From: Spisula solida
Taxonomy: Eukaryota > Mollusca > Bivalvia > Venerida > Mactridae
NCBI GenBank assembly: GCA_947247005.1
Contig: OX365944.1
Span: 7,390,501 to 7,454,500 of the forward strand
DNA length: 64,000 nt
Direction: 5' to 3'
In this document: positions 1 through 12,001 of the stretch, in pieces
Position numbering within the stretch: the first letter of the stretch is position 1
Layout of the letters: each line of letters opens with the position of its first letter
The notes under the pieces: model-generated
What the model saw: only the letters and a program-made list of their open reading frames with translations
Database searches by the model: none
What the model was told of the DNA's origin: nothing
Program-made: the position numbers and the translations under genes

Positions 1-1505
1 AAATCTCACGTCAAATTATGTATTGTTTCTTTATGTTAACTTCCATGGGAGGCTGGACTCAGGATTGTCATCACAAAACAGAAGCATTATTAACATTATT
101 CTGAGTTTATTACAGATAAACAGCTCATAATTATGTCAGATTGATTTAAGCTATGATTTATACAAATAATGTTTCAGGAGAAAGGGGCCTGAGCACAAAT
201 TCTTATAACAAGATTAGGTTGCATTTTTGTTCAACGATAATATAATTATATGTAAATCTGTACATTTAGCAGAATATCGTTCATGTAGGCTGGTTCCCAT
301 CTCTGTCATACAAGAATTGGATGTCTGTGAAGTGTCTATGGGAGTGGTCAAATGAAGTATTAGATGCTTGCTGAGCCAGTGGTGACTCAACAGGCATTTA
401 GTTCTTCGTGTCACCCCCACTCGACAGGCATCCAATTCTTGTGTATATGTACCATATTCTATTAATTTACAGATTTTTCTATATAATATTAGACATTTAA
501 TTCTCATGTAACAGAGGTGGGACACATACATATTATAGAAATTTAATTATACAGATGTAACATTCGCGTTCCTTTCCGCCACCATTCATTGTTCAACTTT
601 TATTCAGGAGATTTTCATGTTTATACTCTACATTCATGGTGTATGTATGGTGTATGTACATAGACAGAATTGTTTATATAACATATAAAAGTGTGACTGT
701 TTATTGTATAGACCCTTATATTGCAACTTAATATATAACAAATATGTATAACTGTTTATATCACACATATATGATCATTTTGATTTCCCATGTTATTGAA
801 TAGAGATGGATTAATCAGCAATGTGTTTGTATTATATTGGATGGAAATATTAATGCATTTTATACAATATATCAACTTTTGTTAAAAGGTTTTTATTGGA
901 ATTATTGAACATTTTATGTGAGACTGGAGTATTCTGCTGTACATTGAACCAAGTTCGAGTGCTGACACCTTGCTTGTTTAATTCTATAATTGATATAATC
1001 AGGGCACTTTCTTGCTATCATATTACTGTAGCACGGTTTTACAAAATATTTATTTGGCTTAAATCTCTTGTATAAACTTTTTGTTGTTACAGTACAATGT
1101 TGCATGGGTAATAAATAAGAAGCATTAAACAGTGTTTGAAAGGGTTCGGCACGTTTTTTTGGTCCGAATAAAAAAAATTGGCATTTAGGTTTAGTCTGTT
1201 TCACCCCCCCCCCCCCCCTCTCTCCCCTGTTCCAATTACTGTGGTAATATGTACGGAATCAGAGGCCTTTGAATGAGGATTGAAATAAATGCTTTATTTA
1301 AGCAGTATGTGATGGTACAATTTGCTTAGGTTGTATAGTGCTAGACTGAGAAGTTAAGACTGCTGTGTGCTCACTTATTGTATATACCGGTAATATGACA
1401 TATACTCACTCTAGTCGAGTATGTACCCAATTAATCTTGATTACCATGCTTCAAAATTCAGAAAATTATTACATTACACAATAGTGAATCTCGGGATATT
1501 CACTA

Positions 1506-1647
1506 CAGGGGTCCTAAAATTACTCAAAATTTCGGAAATCTTTTTAACGATAGAACACATTGTTTGAAACAGAAATTTGGTGTGCTATCCGAAACTGGCT
1601 TGTATTTTATTTTTAGGATCAGGCATTATGCTCCAATAGGACCCCTA
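1506..1647. mobile_element. CAGGGGTCC-family MITE, short copy
   Basis: Starts CAGGGGTCCTA, ends TAGGACCCCT; interior keeps TTTGAAACAGAAATTTGG and GGCATTATGC as in the longer copies. Confidence 0.7.
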
Positions 1648-2262
1648 TCATTACTGTGAATGAAACTACCTTTTGATGTTCCAATCCCTGACTTTAAGAT
1701 TAACACAAAAAAAGCAGGCAGACATGTATCTTATAATCGTTAGGAACATGAAATGCATATATGTTAGAATGCCTTTCTGTATTGACATCATGTTGTCATG
1801 CTCTCGCTACAAAATTCATTACAAAACTATGATATGGACATGCTTATGTTTCTGTTTGTATGGTAATTGATCAAGATTGGGTTATCAGGAAGTAAATGCT
1901 GCATATGGATACGGTTTATTACTGGTTTACCACCGAGGAAATTATACTGGTGTGAAACTTACATTTTTGTCGATGAAATTTTTATCTTGAAATTGAATGC
2001 ATATTATTATGTTAGATACTCTGACATTGATATCATTGAGCAGCGGAATACTTTGTGTTTAAATATTCATTATCATGTACCTTGTAGTGTTTACAGAAGC
2101 ATATTTAACATTTTTCAATATTTTGATATAAAGCATATTATGTAATCTAAGGAGATATTGTATTATTTATACTGCATAAATACCGACTGTTGAAATATTG
2201 TTTACACTCTTATAAAGGGATATTGTCAAAATTATCATGAGAACTTACTGTTTAATTTTTAG

Positions 2263-2522
2263 CTCACCTGAGCATAGACTCCCCATTGGTCTGATTTCAG
2301 TATAATTTCATAGAAATGTTGTTTTGGTGACTGTCAAGCCATTTAAATAACTATATGGAAAAACTGTGCCTAGTCTCTTTTGAAAATGCAGGTCTGCTGT
2401 CAAAAATGTCACAAATTTTCTTGGTTGACCCTGAATATCTTCTAAGCCATGATGAGGGTTGTTTGTTAAAGACTGAGAATCAGAGTGACTTATGACTGCT
2501 ATGAGGGTTGTCTCAGGTGAGG
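2263..2522. mobile_element. Short element bounded by GCTCACCTGAG inverted repeats
   Basis: Begins AGCTCACCTGAGCATAG and ends TCTCAGGTGAGG; followed by AAGGTCATCATGA, as is a related end at 42807-42840. Confidence 0.5.
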
Positions 2523-3702
2523 AATTATATAAGGTCATCATGATACCCCTGTTCATATTTGTGATTATTGCATGTAAACTGTATATTATGCATAAGAATT
2601 AAAGATATCATCAGCAAGCATATCTACCAGTTTCTTGTTTCTCTGTATGAAAGCTAATCACTCTGTCTCTCACATATACATGTAGTGGAAGAGTGCTGAA
2701 CGTCCGTCTCGATGTCACTAAGGTTGGCCGCACCTGTTCTCCTTAACCACTGGTCAGATTTCAATGAAACTTTACATGAAGTGTTGGTGCCAAGCCTAGT
2801 TGTGACTATTGTCAAAAATTACTTGTCGGATGAATATTGCCAGAGTTATGGCCCTTTGTGGGAGACGTACACTTTTGTTTCAAATACCTGTCTAGATCTG
2901 ATCAAAGATTCAGTTGTATTTTCAAATTAGGGCATCATTTCCTAAGCTTGCACGGCACGTTTCCTTGAAGTACCTATAAAGTATAAACTAGTAAATGTCC
3001 AAGAAACACCAGTTGATTCATTCAGGGTTGAACTACCATTTCGTATTAATCCGGAATTCCAGATTTGATGCTTTAGAAAGAATGAACTTTTCTGCAGAAA
3101 ATAAAAGCAGGTTGTGAATTATGAAATACCAGTGAATAGAGCACCAAGAAATATCCATAGATTGTAGACAGGTATGGGTCCATGAAATAAACAGCAAACT
3201 GTCAACAGGTAATTATCAATGAAATACCAGTAAATTGTGGACAGGTAAATAGTTAATTTTACATAATTAACAAAATATGTATTACATTACCATAAAACCT
3301 TGCTGAAGAGGTTGAGAATTGTTCACAAAATTGATTCCAGGATAAACAACAATATTACTACACATGTTTTGCTAATCATGTGTAATTGACTAATTGTGCA
3401 TATTTAGTGGAATATTACCTCAAGTTTTGTGTGCAATAAGTGTTGGCAGCATTTAGCGTGGCAATCTTGTGGCATGTCATTAAGATTGTTTCCTTCGTGA
3501 CTGTTTCGTGGATTAATTATCAGGATTGTTGTGGAATTTGATATTATAGAAGGGAATGTAACAGTAAATGAGCACTTTCTGCTGGTTTATCTAATAGATT
3601 CCGTTTGGATAGTTTACACGTTTATATTACACAAGCTTTTAGAACACATCTTACCTATTGAGATATAATACCCAATCCTGAAAATAAGCTTAATGTTTTG
3701 CG

Positions 3703-4272
3703 GGCTTAGAATTAGAAGGTCGTAAGTACAAAATCAATATTTTGAGAAAACAAAAAAATCTGTCTGGAAACTACTCTTTACTTAGGCCTAAAATAAAACA
3801 TTGTTTCCCCATCCCATACCTACCAGATTAAAAAGGGCCCTACCCAAAATACAATTATTGCCCAAATTGAAATAATATTTTTTATATTAAAAATTTGAAG
3901 TGAAATTTTATTTTTTTGTTTACTGGCTTCTTTCTTACCATTCAATTTAAGAATGTTGGTTTTCACCTTAGAGTTAATTCTAAATTTCATTATTTGTATT
4001 TCTTTACCAATAACCATCATACTAAAAACAATTTCAAAAAAAAAATATTTACCCTACCTACCTACCCATTCTAAATCTGCTAGGGTCGGGAAGGGGAAAC
4101 CAACAATATTTTAAGTTCGGCCTTATGGAAAACAAGCTTTTAAAACTTCAGTTTGGTCAACATGACCACTTCCAATTTTTTATGAAAATAGGCTCATAAT
4201 AAGCGCCTTAAGATGCAGATTTCAAATATGCACAAGTCTTTAAAGGTACTATCAACCTTCTAATTCTAAGCC
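3703..4272. mobile_element. GGCTTAGAATTAGAAGGT MITE carrying a nested insertion
   Basis: Left end GGCTTAGAATTAGAAGGTCG, right end ACCTTCTAATTCTAAGCC. The uninterrupted relative is 44483-44714. Confidence 0.85.
3785..4122. mobile_element. Nested 338-bp MITE with TTA target duplication (PIF/Harbinger-type)
   Basis: TTA precedes GGCCTAAAATAAAACATTGT and follows TTTTAAGTTCGGCC. Ends are imperfect inverted repeats running through TTTCCCCATCCC/GGGAAGGGGAAA. The empty site TTTACTTATGG is present at 44551-44560. Confidence 0.75.
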
Positions 4273-4937
4273 AGGGATTTGTTAAAAAATTCAGCTAATG
4301 AAACTTCAAATGACCATATCTCAGGCTTGATGATACTGCTTTGGAATTTTGCATCTGCATTTCTACAACTATTGTCAAGGAATTTATTTTATTTTCGCGT
4401 ACGTTGCATATGATAAATGGAAGAATTTGTAACCAATGGTAACGGTATGCGGTCCAGCAAAAAAAATACATATCACAGAAATGACTTCAAATATTAAAGG
4501 CAGTAATACTTAAGTACTATAAGTCAAATCCAGACCACAATAATATAAGTGTAATCGGTATGTTTTGGCTGGTTGCTGTGACATTTTATAGTAATAACGT
4601 CAAATGTGACGGGTTCATGGCGTAATGTAACAACGTTGTTATGATCAGAGTATCAAAAATTACGACGTTAGACGACGTTATGGAGCGACTGTCATTTTCT
4701 AAGCATTGCTTTATACCATGAGTAGTGTAGTATAACACCAGGACAGACAATGAATTGGAATTAACTGCACAATACAGCAGAGTAATTTGTCAGCAGTTTT
4801 TAATTGACATTGTTTGCTGACAGGGGAACAAAGTAGAGCAGACCGGCCAAGCTGAGCAAAAACTTCCGACACTATCCACAAAGATCATCAACTCAAGTTG
4901 TCAATTTTGAAAAACATTTAACGAATTTTTGATAGTA

Positions 4938-6788
4938 TGAGGGTTGTCCCAGTACATCGTGTACTTTGCTTTTAATTTTCGAATGTGGCATCATATGTAG
5001 ATACCTTTATATATTCAATCTTTATAGGAACAATGTGTGAAAAGTATACGGATATGTATATAATGCATAGTATAAGTGATTGACCAACCCCATGTATGAT
5101 AACGCGGCGCAACCCATAAAACGCGACATTTTTCGTTCATTGTATTTTCAATATACTTGTTATTCTCAATCTTTCGACAAATCATTGCCCGTAGTTGTGA
5201 AGTCGGCATTTACGAATGTCTTTATGGTGTCATAACAGTAAATTTCAAATGAAAATCATTATTTGTGTGAGAAATACACATGTTTGAATAGCCTTATTAA
5301 ATATAGAAACGTGCGAGAATTGTGACGTCAGAAGAGGAAAAACACCCGTAGAACAACAGTACAATTTATATTGGCGACAAAATATACTTTAATACCCTAA
5401 CAGTTATACATCAATATGTCTAAAAGATGTGTGGATGAGTGAAGAGGACGATTTAAGGATGTTTGGATCATCAGCGGGTTGTACATCCACCTTATCTACT
5501 GCGCCAATGCACCACAGGTTTTTATTCTTCTCGCAGTTTAAGGCATATGTTAGGGTCAGGTATTTCCCGCGATGAGAGTAGGTCGTGTCGGTTATACAGC
5601 TTTTTTATGGTGCATTAGACTGTAAATGGTTCGCAAATGTGTATCAGAAAAAGGTTCAATGCCATCGTATACATATGGAGTACAATGGGCAATACTTTAA
5701 GATGGAGAAAAAAAAGTTCTGTGGAATAAAGTTCGTACCTTGACACACTGCGCTGCACTTGCATACCACGTGTATTAAAAATGTAAACAGAAAATAAACT
5801 TTATGACACATTTTCATGAAATTACGGATAACTACAAAGAACATAATTATTAACAAGAGATGTTTGTAAAACATGTATGCCCCCATGGCAGCACAATAGT
5901 CAGAAATGGTGAAAGTCACAGTGACCTTGACCTTTGACCTCAAAATCAAAAGGGGTCATCTACTGTTGCTGTCCAACCTCCATGTAAAGTTTGAAGATAC
6001 TAGGTCAAAGCGTTCTTGAGTTTTTGAACGGAAACCATTTTAATAGTCAGAAATAGTAAAAGTCACAGTGACCATGACCTACTGACCTCAAAATCAATGG
6101 GGGTCATCTAATGTTGCTGACCATCCTCCACCTAAAGTTTGAAGGTCATAGGTCAAAGCGTTCTTTAGTTATTGAACGAAAACCATTTAAATAGTCGGAA
6201 ATTGAAAAGGTCACAGTGACCTTGACCTTTGACCTACTGACCCCAAAATCAATAGGGGTCATCTACTGTTGCTGACCAACCTCCATGTAAAGTTTGAAGA
6301 TCGTAGGTCAAAGTGTTCTTGAGTTAATATACGGAAACCATTTAAATAGTCAGAAAAAGTAAAGGTCACAATGACCTTGACCTACTGACCTCAAAATCAA
6401 TAGGGGTCATCTACTATTGCTGACCAACCTCCATGTAAAGTTTGAAGATCCTTGGTCAAAGCGTTCTTGAGTTATTGAACGGAAACCATTTAAATAGTCA
6501 GAAATAGTAAAGGTCACAATGACCTTGACCTTTGACCTACTGACCTCAAAATCAAAAGGGGGTCATCTACCATTGCTGACCAACCTCCATGTAAATTTTG
6601 AAGATCCTAGGTCAAAGCGTTCTTGAGTTATTGAACGGAAACCATTTTATACGACCGACCGACCGACCGACAGACATGTGCAAAGCAATATACCCCCTCA
6701 TCAAAGATGGGGGGCATAATCATCAGTGAAAATTTGAAACTAAACACTTGAATACATTTTGTGTGATAATTTACTGGGACAACCCTCG
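4938..6788. mobile_element. Mariner-type terminal inverted repeats flanking 1.85 kb
   Basis: Left end TGAGGGTTGTCCCAGTA (from 4938), right end TACTGGGACAACCCTCG (to 6788), each flanked by TA. The GAGGGTTGTCC form recalls mariner termini. No transposase frame is present. The right half is filled by the AGGTCA-rich tandem array, so this is a non-autonomous or composite element. Confidence 0.6.
5851..6720. repeat. Tandem array, ~155-bp unit, dense in AGGTCA nuclear-receptor half-sites
   Basis: Five units, each GTCACAGTGACCTTGACC... AGGGGTCATCTACTGTTGCT ... TTGAACGGAAACCATTT. Head ATGTTTGTAAAACATGTATG near 5860; tail CCGACCGACCGACCGACAGA near 6655, then GCAAAGCAATATACCCCCTC. Other members lie at 26805-27091 and 45890-46147. 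Confidence 0.85.
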
Positions 6789-6814
6789 TATGTAAAGAAA
6801 TAAATTATGTAATG

Positions 6815-7226
6815 GTTGATTAGGCATATAATGTTAGAAGTGAGTAGCTTGCGTGAACTTAAGGTCATCAAGATAAACATTTTGACCAAAGTTGATGAAG
6901 ATTAAAGCAAAAATATGGCCACAAGAGTGTAAATAAGGTTTTTCTATTATTTGACCTACTGACCTAGTTTTTGACCCCACATGAACCAACTTCGAACTTG
7001 ACCTTGAGGTAATCAAGATACACATTTTGACCAAACTTCTTGGAAGATTGAAGCAATAATGTGGCCTCCAGAGCGTTAACAAGGTTTTCCTATTATTTGA
7101 CCTAGTTTTTGACCCCACATGACCCAACTTCGAACTTGGCCTAGATGTCATTAAGATACAACTACTGACCAAGTTTGATGAAGATTAAAGCAAAAATATG
7201 GCCCCAGAGTGTTAACAAGGTTTTCC
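6815..7226. repeat. Left part of an AGCTCACCT-type tandem repeat element, split by the 1818-bp array
   Basis: Units of about 130 bp with TTTTGACCCCACATGACCCA, GATACAACTACTGACCAAGT and GTGTTAACAAGGTTTTCCTA. The right part resumes at 16463. Confidence 0.8.
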
Positions 7227-9044
7227 TATTATTTTATAAGGAAATTAATCAAACAACACTGAGGAAGGTTTTACACGAATATTTAATGCTGTGACTAAGC
7301 ATGAAGTAATCATAACACAGTTTTAGTTTCAGCTATTATCACCAGCTTGGCTCAATTTAGATCGACATGAATGTATCATACACAATTTGTAATTAAAGCA
7401 CACGGTAAATAGTTTGTAATTAGTGAGTGGAAAATATGGCCGCAGAAACAGATAGGTGGGTCGCCTAGAATAAATTAACGAGAAGTTGTAACTAGGCCCA
7501 AATCTATCTGTTAAATCCAACCAGCCGAGAGATAGGTGTTTACTGAGGTTCTATTATGAGGTATTAGACTTGCCAGACGCAAAATTCACGTTACAATTTG
7601 GTAATTGCTATACACCACGCAACTCCTCATCAACTGAAGGATTTACAACATGTGTCCTTGGACGCAATGAGACTGGACGCAAAACGAGGTGTTCCCTGTA
7701 CACAAAGGGAGACAACCTCGGCCTGTATAGACGCAACATGAGGTGTTCCCTGTACACCAAGGGAGACAACCTCGACCTGTATAGACGCAAAACGCAACAT
7801 GAGGTGTTCCCTATACACCAAGGGAGACAACCTCAACCTGTATAGACGCAAAACGCAACATGAGGTGTTCCCTGTACACCAAGGGAGACAACCTCGACCT
7901 GTATAGATCAGATCTATACTTTGTAACATGAGACACAGTATGTCTGAACGCAACACGCAAAAACCTGCAAGTACACGCAACATGAGGTGACACCAGTACA
8001 CAAAGAGTGACAACCTCGACCTGTACAAATTAAATATAACTCCACTTGCAGGAACACGCAACATGAGGTTTTACCAATACACAAAGGGCAATAACCTCTA
8101 CTTATGAAATATGCAACTATGTGAATTGCGTCTAGCTATCCTAAATTAGAATTTAGTGAACATGTCAGTGACCACCATTTCACTGCAGGGATTGGGGTTA
8201 GCTACATAAATTTGTAGCCAGGCCCCATCGACAGCTGCAAGTTGGCCACAGACTTAAACTATTGTAAAATATTGCAATTCACCACAAATGGTGGATTAGA
8301 TCTGCATTAGAATAAATATAAAGGAAAATATTGGCCTAATCTCTCGGCCGGTTGAATTTTTCCGCGACTAGAAATTCGGAATATTGTTTAACACGTATAG
8401 GAAAGTTCCATTGATGACGAGTTAACTAAACTATTGGATACAGTTTGTGAATGAATAAATTATCACTTCGATGTCGACTTGACAATAGGATGTCTTGAGC
8501 CTGATGTGAATATGTTGAAGCAGCCAGCTGGAACTTTATTTCACTAGCATAAGCGGCATGGGCCTGAAATATATAATATAAAAACCGCAGCAAACAAGTA
8601 TCACAAAACAAGTCAGTCGGCAATAGACCCAGCATAACCATAGATTCCGCCAAGCACAACACCTAACAAGCTGACAAGGGGTCTGGGAGGGCGGGTGATT
8701 TTCGTGATTATTAATTTTATCGTGTGTTCGGCTACTGCTTGGCGTAAAAAGGAAGTGGTACAGACTGGTATACAGGTTCCAGTGCCGAATGACTAAAAAC
8801 GAATCCTTTCAGGCGAAAAAGTGAGAACCCGCCAACCTTACTGACTGGGTTACCGACATCACACAGGATCTGCGATTTGCAGAGTTAAACACAGCGGAGC
8901 CGTCTACCATTTAAATTCGGATGCCTTTTGTTTACATCCAAAAGCTGGATAAACACGGAAGTAATTTGTGTAGAGGCTACACGAGCGGAGACACAAGTAA
9001 TTTGCTAAAAATAAGTGTCGTTATGTTTATGCAATCATAACGAA
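7227..9044. repeat. 1818-bp unit, copy 1
   Basis: Starts TATTATTTTATAAGG. Holds a stem pair AACAGATAG (7447-7455)/CTATCTGTT (7504-7512), an inverted-repeat-bounded module (7518-8354), and a 3' stem-loop CGTTATG...CATAACG at about 9019-9042. Short open frames in it are shared exactly by the other copies but look like by-products of repetition. Confidence 0.9.
7687..8105. repeat. Six hairpin-forming sub-repeats inside each 1818-bp unit
   Basis: Core ACGCAACATGAGGTGTTCCC followed by TGTACACCAAGGGAGACAAC and CTC, about 46-76 bp apart; four close copies then two diverged ones. GAGGT-GT-TCCCT pairs with AGGGA-GAC-ACCTC across an 8-nt loop. The same set recurs at 9505-9923 and 11323-11741. Confidence 0.85.
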
Positions 9045-10862
9045 TATTATTTTATAAGGAAATTAATCAAACAACACTGAGGAAGGTTTTACACGAATAT
9101 TTAATGCTGTGACTAAGCATGAAGTAATCATAACACAGTTTTAGTTTCAGCTATTATCACCAGCTTGGCTCAATTTAGATCGACATGAATGTATCATACA
9201 CAATTTGTAATTAAAGCACACGGTAAATAGTTTGTAATTAGTGAGTGGAAAATATGGCCGCAGAAACAGATAGGTGGGTCGCCTAGAATAAATTAACGAG
9301 AAGTTGTAACTAGGCCCAAATCTATCTGTTAAATCCAACCAGCCGAGAGATAGGTGTTTACTGAGGTTCTATTATGAGGTATTAGACTTGCCAGACGCAA
9401 AATTCACGTTACAATTTGGTAATTGCTATACACCACGCAACTCCTCATCAACTGAAGGATTTACAACATGTGTCCTTGGACGCAATGAGACTGGACGCAA
9501 AACGAGGTGTTCCCTGTACACAAAGGGAGACAACCTCGGCCTGTATAGACGCAACATGAGGTGTTCCCTGTACACCAAGGGAGACAACCTCGACCTGTAT
9601 AGACGCAAAACGCAACATGAGGTGTTCCCTATACACCAAGGGAGACAACCTCAACCTGTATAGACGCAAAACGCAACATGAGGTGTTCCCTGTACACCAA
9701 GGGAGACAACCTCGACCTGTATAGATCAGATCTATACTTTGTAACATGAGACACAGTATGTCTGAACGCAACACGCAAAAACCTGCAAGTACACGCAACA
9801 TGAGGTGACACCAGTACACAAAGAGTGACAACCTCGACCTGTACAAATTAAATATAACTCCACTTGCAGGAACACGCAACATGAGGTTTTACCAATACAC
9901 AAAGGGCAATAACCTCTACTTATGAAATATGCAACTATGTGAATTGCGTCTAGCTATCCTAAATTAGAATTTAGTGAACATGTCAGTGACCACCATTTCA
10001 CTGCAGGGATTGGGGTTAGCTACATAAATTTGTAGCCAGGCCCCATCGACAGCTGCAAGTTGGCCACAGACTTAAACTATTGTAAAATATTGCAATTCAC
10101 CACAAATGGTGGATTAGATCTGCATTAGAATAAATATAAAGGAAAATATTGGCCTAATCTCTCGGCCGGTTGAATTTTTCCGCGACTAGAAATTCGGAAT
10201 ATTGTTTAACACGTATAGGAAAGTTCCATTGATGACGAGTTAACTAAACTATTGGATACAGTTTGTGAATGAATAAATTATCACTTCGATGTCGACTTGA
10301 CAATAGGATGTCTTGAGCCTGATGTGAATATGTTGAAGCAGCCAGCTGGAACTTTATTTCACTAGCATAAGCGGCATGGGCCTGAAATATATAATATAAA
10401 AACCGCAGCAAACAAGTATCACAAAACAAGTCAGTCGGCAATAGACCCAGCATAACCATAGATTCCGCCAAGCACAACACCTAACAAGCTGACAAGGGGT
10501 CTGGGAGGGCGGGTGATTTTCGTGATTATTAATTTTATCGTGTGTTCGGCTACTGCTTGGCGTAAAAAGGAAGTGGTACAGACTGGTATACAGGTTCCAG
10601 TGCCGAATGACTAAAAACGAATCCTTTCAGGCGAAAAAGTGAGAACCCGCCAACCTTACTGACTGGGTTACCGACATCACACAGGATCTGCGATTTGCAG
10701 AGTTAAACACAGCGGAGCCGTCTACCATTTAAATTCGGATGCCTTTTGTTTACATCCAAAAGCTGGATAAACACGGAAGTAATTTGTGTAGAGGCTACAC
10801 GAGCGGAGACACAAGTAATTTGCTAAAAATAAGTGTCGTTATGTTTATGCAATCATAACGAA
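9045..10862. repeat. 1818-bp unit, copy 2
   Basis: Same sequence as copy 1 at an offset of 1818 bases; no substitution was seen on reading the two side by side. Confidence 0.9.
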
Positions 10863-12001
10863 TATTATTTTATAAGGAAATTAATCAAACAACACTGAGG
10901 AAGGTTTTACACGAATATTTAATGCTGTGACTAAGCATGAAGTAATCATAACACAGTTTTAGTTTCAGCTATTATCACCAGCTTGGCTCAATTTAGATCG
11001 ACATGAATGTATCATACACAATTTGTAATTAAAGCACACGGTAAATAGTTTGTAATTAGTGAGTGGAAAATATGGCCGCAGAAACAGATAGGTGGGTCGC
11101 CTAGAATAAATTAACGAGAAGTTGTAACTAGGCCCAAATCTATCTGTTAAATCCAACCAGCCGAGAGATAGGTGTTTACTGAGGTTCTATTATGAGGTAT
11201 TAGACTTGCCAGACGCAAAATTCACGTTACAATTTGGTAATTGCTATACACCACGCAACTCCTCATCAACTGAAGGATTTACAACATGTGTCCTTGGACG
11301 CAATGAGACTGGACGCAAAACGAGGTGTTCCCTGTACACAAAGGGAGACAACCTCGGCCTGTATAGACGCAACATGAGGTGTTCCCTGTACACCAAGGGA
11401 GACAACCTCGACCTGTATAGACGCAAAACGCAACATGAGGTGTTCCCTATACACCAAGGGAGACAACCTCAACCTGTATAGACGCAAAACGCAACATGAG
11501 GTGTTCCCTGTACACCAAGGGAGACAACCTCGACCTGTATAGATCAGATCTATACTTTGTAACATGAGACACAGTATGTCTGAACGCAACACGCAAAAAC
11601 CTGCAAGTACACGCAACATGAGGTGACACCAGTACACAAAGAGTGACAACCTCGACCTGTACAAATTAAATATAACTCCACTTGCAGGAACACGCAACAT
11701 GAGGTTTTACCAATACACAAAGGGCAATAACCTCTACTTATGAAATATGCAACTATGTGAATTGCGTCTAGCTATCCTAAATTAGAATTTAGTGAACATG
11801 TCAGTGACCACCATTTCACTGCAGGGATTGGGGTTAGCTACATAAATTTGTAGCCAGGCCCCATCGACAGCTGCAAGTTGGCCACAGACTTAAACTATTG
11901 TAAAATATTGCAATTCACCACAAATGGTGGATTAGATCTGCATTAGAATAAATATAAAGGAAAATATTGGCCTAATCTCTCGGCCGGTTGAATTTTTCCG
12001 C
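10863..12001. repeat. 1818-bp unit, copy 3, left part
   Basis: Follows copy 1 exactly at an offset of 3636 until 12001, then departs 11 bp after the right inverted repeat of the inner module. Confidence 0.9.

Larger units (their letters stand above)
1..4937. other. Left flank, no gene recognised
   Basis: Only short open frames without domains. Holds a fragment at 1-130 related to 38490-38640 and 42280-42514, a run of 15 C at 1204-1218, and the MITEs listed separately. 2690-2900 resembles a dispersed repeat (GATTTCAATGAAACTTTACA). Confidence 0.6.

Noticed and set aside
7570..8064. 91- and 144-residue frames repeated in each 1818-bp unit
   Set aside because: They read through the hairpin sub-repeats on opposite strands and have no recognisable domain; identity between copies is just copy identity.
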